From Marinobacter xestospongiae (GTDB lineage Bacteria; Pseudomonadota; Gammaproteobacteria; Pseudomonadales; Oleiphilaceae): DNA of 64,000 bases. The notes beneath the pieces are model-generated. The model saw only the letters and a program-made list of their open reading frames with translations. It ran no database searches and was not told where the DNA came from. The position numbers and the translations under genes were made by a program. The stretch lies in the NCBI RefSeq assembly GCF_023156385.1, contig NZ_JAKZAK010000007.1, forward strand, positions 140,795-204,794. Direction: 5' to 3'. Shown piece after piece: positions 15,201 to 23,070 of this stretch; the first letter of the stretch is position 1; each line of letters opens with the position of its first letter.

Positions 15201-16346
15201 TCAGTAATCATGGGCACCGTGGGCTCCAAAACTCATGACGTACTGCACGGTGACGGTATTGTCGTCGGCTTCGAAGCCGTCCGTGCTCTGGTGGGTGTAC
15301 TGCAGGCGCAGGGTGGAGAAGTGGGAGTGGGACCAGGCCAGCATCACTTCGGTTTCTTCCAGGGACTGGTCGTGGAAGTGATCACCATGGGCCTCCTTGA
15401 GATCCACTTCGCCGTAGCGCACGCCGGTGCTCCACTGCGGGGCGAACTGGTAGACCGCCGAGGCATACCAGCCTTCCTGGGTGTCGTCAGAGCTGGCGTA
15501 GCGGTTGAGGTCATCGGCGTAGAGGTACTCCCCGCTCAGCGTCAGCTGACTCTGGCGGGTGTTGCCCTGGGGCGCCCACTTCCACACCAGATCGGTGATG
15601 TAGAGGTTTTTGCCGGTGTAGCTGGCGCCGTGGCTGTGGCCGGCGTGGTCATGGCCGTGATCGTGGTCATGATCGTGCTCCGCGTCACCATCGCTGGCGA
15701 CGTCGGTGAGGCGGTTGCGCAACCAGGCAAAGCCGGCCTGCCAGCTCTGGGACGCGGACAGGTCACCGCCAAGCTTGGTGCTGAGGGTGTAGACGCCGAT
15801 GTCCTCGTCGCCGTCGGTGTCGCCCAGGCGGTCACCGGCCAGGGCCTCGGCGCCGACGCGCCAGTAGAAGGGGGTCGGCAGCAGCAGGTTGACGCGTACG
15901 CCGTCGTCAAAATAGTGGCTGCCCAGCAGCGCGCGGTAGGCGGCGGGACGCTCGACAAAGTCATCGGCGTGCAGGTGCTGACCGTTGAGGTAGCCGACCT
16001 GGGACAGGAACCGCCCGGCCCGCAGGTTGAGGTGCCAGGGCAGGCCGGTGGTCTGGATGTAGGCTTCTTCCAGGCCCAGCTCGGTGTCACCGGCGTGGTC
16101 TTCCAGCACCGCGGTCAGACGGCCTTCGAAGCGGTCGTCGATGGGCGATGACAGGGTCAGTTCGGTATGGCCCAGGCCAAAGCCTTCCTCACGGTGGGAC
16201 AGTGCCTGCTCGCCACTGCGGTAGTAGCCGTCGAGGGTGACGCCGATGTCGGGGTTGAGTTCATTGGCCAGCAGGGCCGGGGAAGCAAAAGCGGACGAAA
16301 AAAGGGCCAGCGCGCTGGCGCCGGCGAAGTGACGCAAATCGGTCAT
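15201..16346 (-). CDS. His-rich outer membrane beta-barrel protein of the zinc island
   Basis: 381 residues. The signal peptide ends near SSAFASPALLA. The rest alternates amphipathic strands and turns in the way of a porin (FGLGHTELTLSSPIDDRFEGRL, HLNLRAGRFLSQVGYLNGQ), and the terminal segment TVQYVMSFGAHGAHDY has the aromatic strand of a barrel. A loop near residue 225 is packed with His and Asp (AEHDHDHDHGHDHAGHSHG), a probable metal-catching loop. It lies between the AztD-like gene and the binding-protein gene on the same strand. The inferred role is entry of zinc through the outer membrane. Confidence 0.8.
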   Translation of the reverse strand: MTDLRHFAGASALALFSSAFASPALLANELNPDIGVTLDGYYRSGEQALSHREEGFGLGHTELTLSSPIDDRFEGRLTAVLEDHAGDTELGLEEAYIQTTGLPWHLNLRAGRFLSQVGYLNGQHLHADDFVERPAAYRALLGSHYFDDGVRVNLLLPTPFYWRVGAEALAGDRLGDTDGDEDIGVYTLSTKLGGDLSASQSWQAGFAWLRNRLTDVASDGDAEHDHDHDHGHDHAGHSHGASYTGKNLYITDLVWKWAPQGNTRQSQLTLSGEYLYADDLNRYASSDDTQEGWYASAVYQFAPQWSTGVRYGEVDLKEAHGDHFHDQSLEETEVMLAWSHSHFSTLRLQYTHQSTDGFEADDNTVTVQYVMSFGAHGAHDY

Positions 16347-16417
16347 GGTGGTGATGGCTCCGGTTGCCGCCGCCCCTGCGCGCTGGGGTGCAGGGAGCGC
16401 AGGGGTGGACGGTGGTA

Positions 16418-17731
16418 TCAGTGGTTGTGGTCGTCGTGGCCGTGGTCGTCCTCGGCGAAGCCGAGCCAGGTAACGGCGGTGGCGGTGTAATCCAGGCTTT
16501 GGGTTGCCAGCAGTTCGCCGTCGTGACTGTCGATGGTCTTCAGGCTGCGCTCACCCGGCACCAGCACGTACAGGTGCTCTGCCGACGCGGTGATGCTGGG
16601 GGCGGCATCGTCTTCGCCGAAGGGCCCGGCGACGGTCACTTCGGCGACCTGTTGCCAGTCACCTTCGGCATCAAACAGCCGCAGGACGCCGTCGCTGCCA
16701 AGCACATAGAAGTGATGGCCATGGGGATCGAAGTCTCCGACCAGGGGGCGGACGCCCTGTGGCAGGCTCAGCGCCTGATAGGCCGAGGCGGCGTCGCCGG
16801 CCTCCGGGTCGACCACAAAGTACTGTTGGCTGGCGTAGGCGTAGGCCACCATCTGTTCCAGCGCCGGGTGGCTTCGAAGCGTGCCGATGCGGGCATCGTC
16901 TGCCAGCGCAGCGGGGTTGGCGAGCTTGCGGGCAGGCTGGCCATCCTGTGCCAGGTCGATCACCAGCAGGCCATCGGTGCAGCCGAACGCCAGGGCGTGA
17001 TGGTTGGCCGCCGCGCCATGCAGGCCCGGACAGGTGAGGTCGTAGCGGGTTTCCAAGGTGAAGGCATCGCCGTCGAAGTGATAACGCTCCACCTCGGCCG
17101 GCAACGTGGTGTCGGTGATGGCGGCGTCGCGATAGGTCACAAACAGCTTGTCGTCCAGCAGCTTGGCAACGCCGTGCATGTTGTTCTCCAGATCCAGGCT
17201 GGCGACCACCTGACCGCCACCAATGCCACTGTCAGACAGCACGGAGACGCTTGAACTGGCGGCGTCGGAGCCGTCAAAGAACACCGCCGCGTGGTCGTCG
17301 TGGACAGTGTAGTGGGTGGGGCGGGTCGCGTTGAGGGTCAGCCCCACCCACTGCGGGCTTTCGGCGTAGTCGTGCATGTGGTCGCCGTGGTCCTCGGTGT
17401 AAAGACCGCCGTCGAGGAACGAAACCTTGTTGTCCTCGCGCTGGATGACCACCGCGTAGCGCTTGTCGGGGCTGCTGTAGAGCCGTGGCGTGCTGCCGTC
17501 GAGCGCAAAGCGATCAAGCTCGTCGCCGGAATCCAGATCCAGCACCCGCAGGTCGCCGGAGTCGGCATCGAACAGCGCCAGACGACCGGCAGAACTCAGG
17601 TCGGTGTGGTCGTGATCGTGGTCGTGGTCGCTGTGATCATTGTCCGAGTCGCTGCCGCCGCAACCGGCCAGCAGGGAACTGAGGGCCAGTGCCAGCAGGC
17701 TGTGGCGGGCGAGGGAAGACGTCAGTGGCAT
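16418..17731 (-). CDS. AztD-like zinc chaperone lipoprotein (beta-propeller)
   Basis: 437 residues. The lipobox SSLLAGCGGS places the lipid anchor at Cys about residue 24. A His/Asp tract (DNDHSDHDHDHDHTD) follows, then repeated short beta-propeller-like units (LALFDADSGDLRVLDLDSGDELDRFAL, TPRLYSSPDKRYAVVIQ). The motif GLYTEDHGDHMHDYAESP and the terminal DDHGHDDHNH add further zinc ligands. The layout resembles AztD, the periplasmic metallochaperone that passes Zn(II) to AztC. It is the first gene of the minus-strand zinc operon and carries a Zur-type operator directly upstream. The family assignment is by remembered pattern. Confidence 0.75.
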   Translation of the reverse strand: MPLTSSLARHSLLALALSSLLAGCGGSDSDNDHSDHDHDHDHTDLSSAGRLALFDADSGDLRVLDLDSGDELDRFALDGSTPRLYSSPDKRYAVVIQREDNKVSFLDGGLYTEDHGDHMHDYAESPQWVGLTLNATRPTHYTVHDDHAAVFFDGSDAASSSVSVLSDSGIGGGQVVASLDLENNMHGVAKLLDDKLFVTYRDAAITDTTLPAEVERYHFDGDAFTLETRYDLTCPGLHGAAANHHALAFGCTDGLLVIDLAQDGQPARKLANPAALADDARIGTLRSHPALEQMVAYAYASQQYFVVDPEAGDAASAYQALSLPQGVRPLVGDFDPHGHHFYVLGSDGVLRLFDAEGDWQQVAEVTVAGPFGEDDAAPSITASAEHLYVLVPGERSLKTIDSHDGELLATQSLDYTATAVTWLGFAEDDHGHDDHNH

Positions 17732-17740
17732 GTTATCTCC

Positions 17741-17758
17741 TTAATGTTATAACGTAAC
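17741..17758 (-). promoter_or_regulatory. Zur-type operator of the leftward zinc operon
   Basis: Read on the minus strand: GTTACGTTATAACATTAA. It matches the ideal palindrome GTTATGTTATAACATAAC in its core and shares GTTA(C/T)GTTATAAC with the operator at 17945. It overlaps the SD (AAGGAG) of the AztD-like gene. Zinc context and symmetry support Zur. Confidence 0.7.
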
Positions 17759-17944
17759 TTTCAGGGAACGTTTATGAGCAACGTTCATGAGTGGCTTGCA
17801 GAAGCCACTTTCAACGCTGCGTTCCGGGTGTTCACGGTCTGGGCTGTCATGTTCCGGAGGGGTGGCCGCGCCTTGCAGAATCGAGGCTGCTGGGCCATCC
17901 GCCCGGGTTTGGAAATGTCGGTGGCGTTCTTCTTCGCCATGAAT

Positions 17945-17962
17945 GTTATGTTATAACGTTTT
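17945..17962 (+). promoter_or_regulatory. Zur-type operator upstream of the CobW-like gene
   Basis: GTTATGTTATAACGTTTT; the left half and core are a perfect match to the palindrome GTTATGTTATAACATAAC. It lies 68 bases before the CobW-like ATG, a usual promoter position, and matches the sequence at 17741 on the opposite strand. Confidence 0.75.
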
Positions 17963-18030
17963 AATTGTGAAGCCCGTCTCCTTACCAGGGAGCGGACGCC
18001 CTAAGACGATAACGCGATGAGAGGAACCCC

Positions 18031-19269
18031 ATGAGCCAATCCCCTGCCACTGCGCAACCTGTAGCGGATACCGACGCACGGCTGCCGGTAACGGTGCTGT
18101 CCGGATTTCTTGGTGCCGGCAAGACCACGGTGCTGAACCACATCCTTAACAACCGCGAGGGCCGCCGGGTGGCGGTGATCGTCAACGACATGAGCGAGGT
18201 GAACATCGACGCCAGCCAGGTGCAGCGGGAGGTCACCCTCAACCGCGCCGAGGAAAAACTGGTGGAGATGAGCAATGGCTGCATCTGCTGCACCCTGCGG
18301 GAAGACCTGCTGGTGGAAGTGCGCCGGCTGGCGGCCGAGGGCCGGTTTGATTACCTGGTGATTGAGTCCACCGGTATCTCCGAGCCATTGCCGGTGGCGG
18401 AGACCTTCACCTTTGAGGATGAGACCGGTGTCAGCCTGTCCCAGGTGGCACGGCTGGATACCCTGGTGACGGTGGTGGATGCGGTGAACTTCCTGACCGA
18501 TTTCGATCGGGCCCAGTCTCTGCAGGAAACTGGAGAGCACCTGGGAGAGGAGGACGAACGCAGCGTCGCGGACCTGCTGGTGGATCAGGTGGAGTTCTGC
18601 GATGTGATCCTGGTGAGCAAGACCGACCAGGTTGAAGCGGCAGAGCTGGATCGCCTGCGGGCAGTGCTGCGGTCGCTGAACCGGGACGCGGAACTGATTC
18701 CCATCCAGCACGGAGCGGTGGCGCTGGATCGGGTACTGGATACCGGCCGTTTCAGCTTCGAACGCGCCGCCGAGGCGCCGGGCTGGCTGCAGGAGTTGCG
18801 GGGTGAGCACACCCCGGAAACCGAGGAATACGGCATCGGCTCGGTCACCTACCGCGCCCGGCGGCCGTTCCATCCCGCCAAGTTTTTCGATTTCCTGCAC
18901 CAGGACTGGCCCCGGGGCCGGCTGATCCGCTCCAAGGGCTATTTCTGGCTGGCGTCCCGGCCGGAGGTGGCGGGGCACTGGAGCCAGGCTGGCGGTATGG
19001 CGCGCTACGGCCGCGCCGGGCTGTTCTGGCAGGGGGTGCCGGAGCAGTACTGGCCTGCGGATGCCGAGTCCCGCCAGGCCATTTTGTCCGGCTGGGAGGA
19101 GCCGTTCGGCGACCGGCGCCAGGAACTGGTGTTCATCGGCCAGAACCTGGACACCGAGTGGTTGCGACAGCGCCTGGATGACTGTCTGCTGGACGATGAC
19201 CAACTCGCCGCGGGCGAGGCGTTCTGGCGCACCCTCAACGACCCGTTCCCGAGCTGGGATGGTGAGTGA
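18031..19269 (+). CDS. CobW/COG0523 GTPase, ZigA/YciC-type zinc metallochaperone
   Basis: 412 residues. Walker [16 protein letters not shown] near the N-terminus is followed by the metal site [14 protein letters not shown] (CXCC) and ESTGISEP, all hallmarks of COG0523. [15 protein letters not shown] is the NKXD-like base-recognition segment, here SKTD. The C-terminal CobW_C domain begins about residue 275 ([16 protein letters not shown]). Members controlled by Zur deliver zinc to apo-enzymes in starvation. The Zur-type box upstream and the divergent zinc transporter operon support this role rather than cobalamin synthesis. Confidence 0.9.
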   Translation: MSQSPATAQPVADTDARLPVTVLSGFLGAGKTTVLNHILNNREGRRVAVIVNDMSEVNIDASQVQREVTLNRAEEKLVEMSNGCICCTLREDLLVEVRRLAAEGRFDYLVIESTGISEPLPVAETFTFEDETGVSLSQVARLDTLVTVVDAVNFLTDFDRAQSLQETGEHLGEEDERSVADLLVDQVEFCDVILVSKTDQVEAAELDRLRAVLRSLNRDAELIPIQHGAVALDRVLDTGRFSFERAAEAPGWLQELRGEHTPETEEYGIGSVTYRARRPFHPAKFFDFLHQDWPRGRLIRSKGYFWLASRPEVAGHWSQAGGMARYGRAGLFWQGVPEQYWPADAESRQAILSGWEEPFGDRRQELVFIGQNLDTEWLRQRLDDCLLDDDQLAAGEAFWRTLNDPFPSWDGE

Positions 19270-19404
19270 TTGTCCCTGCCCAGGTGATTAGCCGAGGGGA
19301 ATGGTTAGCTTTGCTCATTGATTAAACGGCGCCGGCGGGCAGAATAACGGCCACAACTAAAATTTGGGTCACGCCTGCCGGCGTTCCCGATCAGGAGAGA
19401 AACT

Positions 19405-19830
19405 ATGGCGATTTGGGCAACCACCCCGAACCTGGAGATGCTGGCGGCATCCAGTGAAAACACCGCGGTCAGCACTCTGGGTATCGAGTACCTGGAAATC
19501 GGCGACAACTTCGTTCGTGGCCGCATGCCGGTGGACCATCGCACCCACCAGCCCTTTGGCATCCTTCACGGCGGTGCTTCGGTGCTGCTGGCGGAAACCC
19601 TGGGTAGCATGGCTGCCAACTGCTGCATCCGTGAGTCGGGCAAGGTGGCGGTGGGTCTGGATATCAACGCCAACCACATCCGCTCGGTGGCTTCCGGCTG
19701 GGTTTATGGCACTGCCCGCCCGGTCCATATCGGCAGCAGCACCCAGGTGTGGGAAATCATCATCGAAGATGAGAACGAGAAGACCGTTTGTGTCTCCCGC
19801 CTCACCATGGCGGTGGTGGCGCGGCGTTGA
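19405..19830 (+). CDS. Hotdog-fold acyl-CoA thioesterase (YdiI/MenI-like)
   Basis: 141 residues. The motif HQPFGILHGGASVLLAETLGS is the PaaI/YdiI signature, with catalytic Glu in LAETLGS and the HGG turn. DINANHIRSVASGWVYGTARPVHIG is the second conserved block. This class hydrolyses acyl-CoA thioesters such as DHNA-CoA in quinone synthesis, or aromatic acyl-CoAs. The real substrate here is not fixed by the context. Its stop overlaps the start of ychJ (TGATG), so the two are coupled. Confidence 0.9.
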   Translation: MAIWATTPNLEMLAASSENTAVSTLGIEYLEIGDNFVRGRMPVDHRTHQPFGILHGGASVLLAETLGSMAANCCIRESGKVAVGLDINANHIRSVASGWVYGTARPVHIGSSTQVWEIIIEDENEKTVCVSRLTMAVVARR

Positions 19831-20285
19831 TGGCAACGCCCGCCAGCGCCGACTGCTCCTGCGGTTCCGGGGCCGCTTACGGTGACTGCTGCCAACCCCT
19901 GCATCAGGGCCAGCCGGCGGCCTCGCCGGAGGCGCTGATGCGTTCCCGCTATTGTGGCTTTGTGCTCGGATTGAGTGACTACCTGCAACGCAGCTGGCAT
20001 CCGGACACCCGCCCGGCCCAGCTGGATCTGGCGGATTCCCCCGACTGGTGCGGCCTGCAGGTACTGTCCGCCGACAGCCAGGGCGATGTCGGTCGGGTGC
20101 ATTTCCGGGCCCTGTACCGGCTCCCTGGCGGCTTCGGTTATCTGGAGGAGGCGTCGGACTTCCGGCGCCAGCAGGGCCACTGGTTCTACCTCAGCGGCAC
20201 GCCCCACGAGGGGGTGCTGAAACCGGGCCGCAATGATCCCTGCCCCTGTGGCAGCGGCCGCAAGTTCAAGGCCTGCTGCCGATAA
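19830..20285 (+). CDS. ychJ: YchJ family metal-binding protein
   Basis: 151 residues from ATG 19830. It carries two SEC-C zinc motifs: CSCGSGAAYGDCCQPLHQG at the N-terminus and DPCPCGSGRKFKACC at the C-terminus, with an NTF2-like middle (LMRSRYCGFVLGLSDYLQRSWHPDTRP). This is the YchJ/UPF0225 layout. The function is not established; the SEC-C motif is shared with SecA, where it binds zinc. It is coupled to the thioesterase gene. The zinc-binding nature is noteworthy beside the zinc island, but no Zur-type operator precedes it. Confidence 0.9.
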   Translation: MATPASADCSCGSGAAYGDCCQPLHQGQPAASPEALMRSRYCGFVLGLSDYLQRSWHPDTRPAQLDLADSPDWCGLQVLSADSQGDVGRVHFRALYRLPGGFGYLEEASDFRRQQGHWFYLSGTPHEGVLKPGRNDPCPCGSGRKFKACCR

Positions 20286-20415
20286 CGTTCACCGCTAGGC
20301 GCGACCGGGTTGGCCCTGAAAGACTGCCGGGACGGCCCGGTTGTGAGGCTTTCTGGTTTGCAAATGTGAATGGGTGCTATTAGATTTCGCGTCTCTGATA
20401 CCGCTGAGGTGACCC

Positions 20416-22497
20416 ATGCCCTATTCACGAGATCCGTTTGTTCCAGGCCTGCCAAGGACGCGACTTGGCCTGATGTCGATTGCCCTGGTGCCTGCCGTGT
20501 TGATGACAACCGGCGCCCAGGCTGCCGAGGGGGACGCTGCGACCCAACTGCAGGCCCTGGAAGTGGTCAGTACCGCGCTCAAGGTGGACGTACCGCTGGT
20601 GGAGACACCGCGTCCGGCGGCGGTCGTGAGCGAGGAGGAGTTGGCAGAACGCAACGTACAGTCACTGGATGAAAGCTTCCGCTACCGGGCCGGGGTGCTG
20701 TCCGGCCTGTACGGCGCTGACAACGATACTGACTGGTTCCGAATCCGCGGCTTCGACAACTCCACCTACCAGGATGGCCTGCGCATCTACCGCGAAGGGT
20801 TCTATCAGTGGCTGCCGGAGCCATTTGGTCTGGAACGGGTGGAACTGCTCAAGGGGCCGGCCTCCATTCTCTACGGCGAGGCGCCTCCCGGTGGGGTGAT
20901 CAATGCCATCAGCAAGCGGCCGACCGACGAACCCCAGGGGCTGTTGCAGCTGCAGGCGGGCAATCGCGAGCATCGCCAGCTGGGCGTGGATCAGTCTGGC
21001 GAGCTCAGTGACCAGGCCCGTTACCGCATCGTGGGAATGTACAAGTACCGCGAAGGCGATCTGGATCGTACCGAGAACGAACGCTTCTACGTCGCGCCCA
21101 GTCTGCAGTTCGATCTCGGCGAAGCCACCACGCTGACGCTGCTGTCGAGTTTCCAGAAAGACGACGCGGTGCCCACCAACGGTTTCAAGCTGCCCTACGG
21201 CACCCTCCAGAACACGCCCTATGGCAAGGTGGACCCGTCCACCAACCTGAGTGAGCCGGACTACGACCAGAACAACCGCACCCAGGCGTCCATCGGCTAT
21301 GAGCTGGAGCATCGCTTCAACGACACCTGGACCGGCATCCAGAGCCTGCGTTACCAGCGTCTGGACGTGGACCTGCAAAGCACCTACGCGCTGATGGTGA
21401 ACCCGGAAAACGATCGTGAAGCGGTGCGGGGACTCGTCTACCGTGACGGCCGCACCCGCAGCTGGACCGTGGACTCACGCCTGGTGGGCCGGTTCTACAG
21501 CGAGCGGACCGAGAACACCCTGTTGCTGGGCATTGACTACCAGAACCTTGGTACCAACGGCCAAGAGGCCGATCCGTTCCCGTTTGGGGCGCCGCTGGAC
21601 ATGTTTGATCCGGTCTACGGCAACTTCACCCCGGTGGCGGATGCCGATCTGCTGACCCGCGACATCGACAAGCAGCAGACCGGTCTCTACCTGCAGAACC
21701 AGCTGCGCCTGGATGACCGCTGGGTGGTGCTCGCCGGTGCCCGTTACGACCACGCCGAAACCGACAACCTCAATGCCAGCAGTGGCGCGATGCAGCGCTC
21801 TGATGACGAGGCGGTATCGCTGTCCGGTGGTCTGATGTACCTGGCAGACAATGGCCTGTCGCCGTACCTGAGCTACACCGAGTCGTTCCAGCCGCTGACC
21901 CGCACTGACGACGATGGCCGTCTCTACGATCCCCGCGAAGGCAAGCAATTAGAGGTGGGCCTCAAGTACGCTCCCCGTGGCTTTGACGGATACCTGACGG
22001 CGGCGGCGTTCGATCTGGAGGAGGAAAACTCCCTGGTGACGGCCCCCGGCGGTTTCCAGGTTCAGGAAGGCGAGCGTCGTTCCCGAGGTTTTGAGCTGGA
22101 AGGGGTGGGGTACCTGACCGATCAGCTGCAGGCGACGCTGGCGTATGCCTACACCGACACCGAGCGCAAGAACAAGGCTTCCGGTGACGAGAGTCGGGCC
22201 GCACTGATTCCCCGCCACCTGGCGTCCGCCTGGCTGGACTACCAGTTCCAGGGCCCGCTTGACGGTCTCAAACTGGGCGGTGGGGTGCGTTACGTCGGTG
22301 AGAGTGTCGATGGCGACACCGAGGTCCCGTCCTACACCCTGATGGACCTGATGGCCAGCTACGCGATTACCCCGCAATGGCTGGCCCAGCTCAACGTCAA
22401 CAACGTGGCGGACAAGGAGTACGTTGCCAGTTGCGACTACTGGTGTTACTACGGTGAGTCCCGCAGCATCATCGGCAGCCTGAGCTACCGCTGGTAA
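20416..22497 (+). CDS. TonB-dependent siderophore receptor (FoxA/FhuA type)
   Basis: 693 residues with an N-terminal signal sequence. The plug domain runs from about residue 55 (VETPRPAAVVSEEELAERN) and includes WFRIRGFDNSTYQDGLRIY and RVELLKGPASILYGEAPPGGVIN, the usual siderophore receptor blocks. The remaining 500 residues are barrel strands ending in YYGESRSIIGSLSYRW. The motif DKEYVASCDYWCYYGE, with its Cys pair, is typical of hydroxamate receptors. It has SD GAGGTGA. A Fur box is not convincing upstream, which is odd for this family. It transports ferric siderophores across the outer membrane. Confidence 0.9.
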   Translation: MPYSRDPFVPGLPRTRLGLMSIALVPAVLMTTGAQAAEGDAATQLQALEVVSTALKVDVPLVETPRPAAVVSEEELAERNVQSLDESFRYRAGVLSGLYGADNDTDWFRIRGFDNSTYQDGLRIYREGFYQWLPEPFGLERVELLKGPASILYGEAPPGGVINAISKRPTDEPQGLLQLQAGNREHRQLGVDQSGELSDQARYRIVGMYKYREGDLDRTENERFYVAPSLQFDLGEATTLTLLSSFQKDDAVPTNGFKLPYGTLQNTPYGKVDPSTNLSEPDYDQNNRTQASIGYELEHRFNDTWTGIQSLRYQRLDVDLQSTYALMVNPENDREAVRGLVYRDGRTRSWTVDSRLVGRFYSERTENTLLLGIDYQNLGTNGQEADPFPFGAPLDMFDPVYGNFTPVADADLLTRDIDKQQTGLYLQNQLRLDDRWVVLAGARYDHAETDNLNASSGAMQRSDDEAVSLSGGLMYLADNGLSPYLSYTESFQPLTRTDDDGRLYDPREGKQLEVGLKYAPRGFDGYLTAAAFDLEEENSLVTAPGGFQVQEGERRSRGFELEGVGYLTDQLQATLAYAYTDTERKNKASGDESRAALIPRHLASAWLDYQFQGPLDGLKLGGGVRYVGESVDGDTEVPSYTLMDLMASYAITPQWLAQLNVNNVADKEYVASCDYWCYYGESRSIIGSLSYRW

Positions 22498-22535
22498 GCT
22501 TGCGGCAGCAACCGATGAGCTGAGGGAGTGACGAC

Positions 22536-22745
22536 GTGCTGCAGCCGATGACCGCATTCCACCGGGATCAGGAAGGCCACTGGGTGGCTGAGCTGGCCTG
22601 CGGCCACAATCAGCACGTCCGTCACGATCCTCCCTGGATCAACCGGCCCTGGGTGACCACCGGGGCCGGACGCCAGGCCCGTCTGGGCCAGTGTCTCGAC
22701 TGCCTGAAATGCGATCGCCACGAACCTGCTGACCGGTCCGCCTGA
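22536..22745 (+). CDS. DUF3565 family small protein
   Basis: 69 residues from GTG 22536 (SD GGGAG 8 bases upstream; ATG 22548 is an alternative). AFHRDQEGHWVAELACGHNQHVRHDPPWINRPWV is the conserved core of DUF3565, and CLDCLKCDR closes it. The CGHxQHxRH motif and the Cys pair suggest a metal site. It may be co-transcribed with the TonB receptor gene 38 bases upstream. Function unknown. Confidence 0.8.
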   Translation: MLQPMTAFHRDQEGHWVAELACGHNQHVRHDPPWINRPWVTTGAGRQARLGQCLDCLKCDRHEPADRSA

Positions 22746-23070
22746 GGCCCGTGCCCGCCCGCCACCAAGCATCTCCGCTGTGGCAAAAATTGCGACAGGT
22801 CAATAACCTGCGATTCTCCTGCCAATGCTTTGGTATCAATTTGTTCCCCGTTTTCAGGGCCATTTCCGGACAGATCGAGACAAAAAACCGTTTTGTTTCA
22901 GTTGCCTGCTAACGTTTCGCTGAGGGTCGCCCGTGTGGCGTCTGGCGCGAGCGTATTTTTCCGTTACAAACAATAACATCCGTCAAGGATGGGCCATGCA
23001 TAATGTCGATAAAACAAAAGACTAGGGGCGCGGCTGATGCGCTCCCGGATTCCCGCGTGGAGAGACATTG
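22746..23070. other. Intergenic region before the first chemoreceptor
   Basis: About 325 bases with no supportable gene. Its 3' half must hold the promoter of the chemoreceptor gene. A weak hairpin with a T-rich arm lies near 22880-22900. A flagellar sigma-28 -10-like octamer (GTCGATAA, 23003-23010) is present, but no -35 element lies at the right spacing. Confidence 0.35.

Noticed and set aside
18001..19203. 400-codon minus-strand open frame opposite the CobW-type gene
   Set aside because: The plus strand carries all COG0523 motifs; the minus frame is low-complexity and has no SD.
20340..20415. Fur box before the siderophore receptor at 20416
   Set aside because: The best alignment in this stretch matches only about half of the fixed positions, so I did not list it.
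23003..23010. Flagellar sigma-28 promoter for the first chemoreceptor
   Set aside because: A -10-like octamer GTCGATAA is present, but the nearest TAAA-like -35 is several bases too far upstream.
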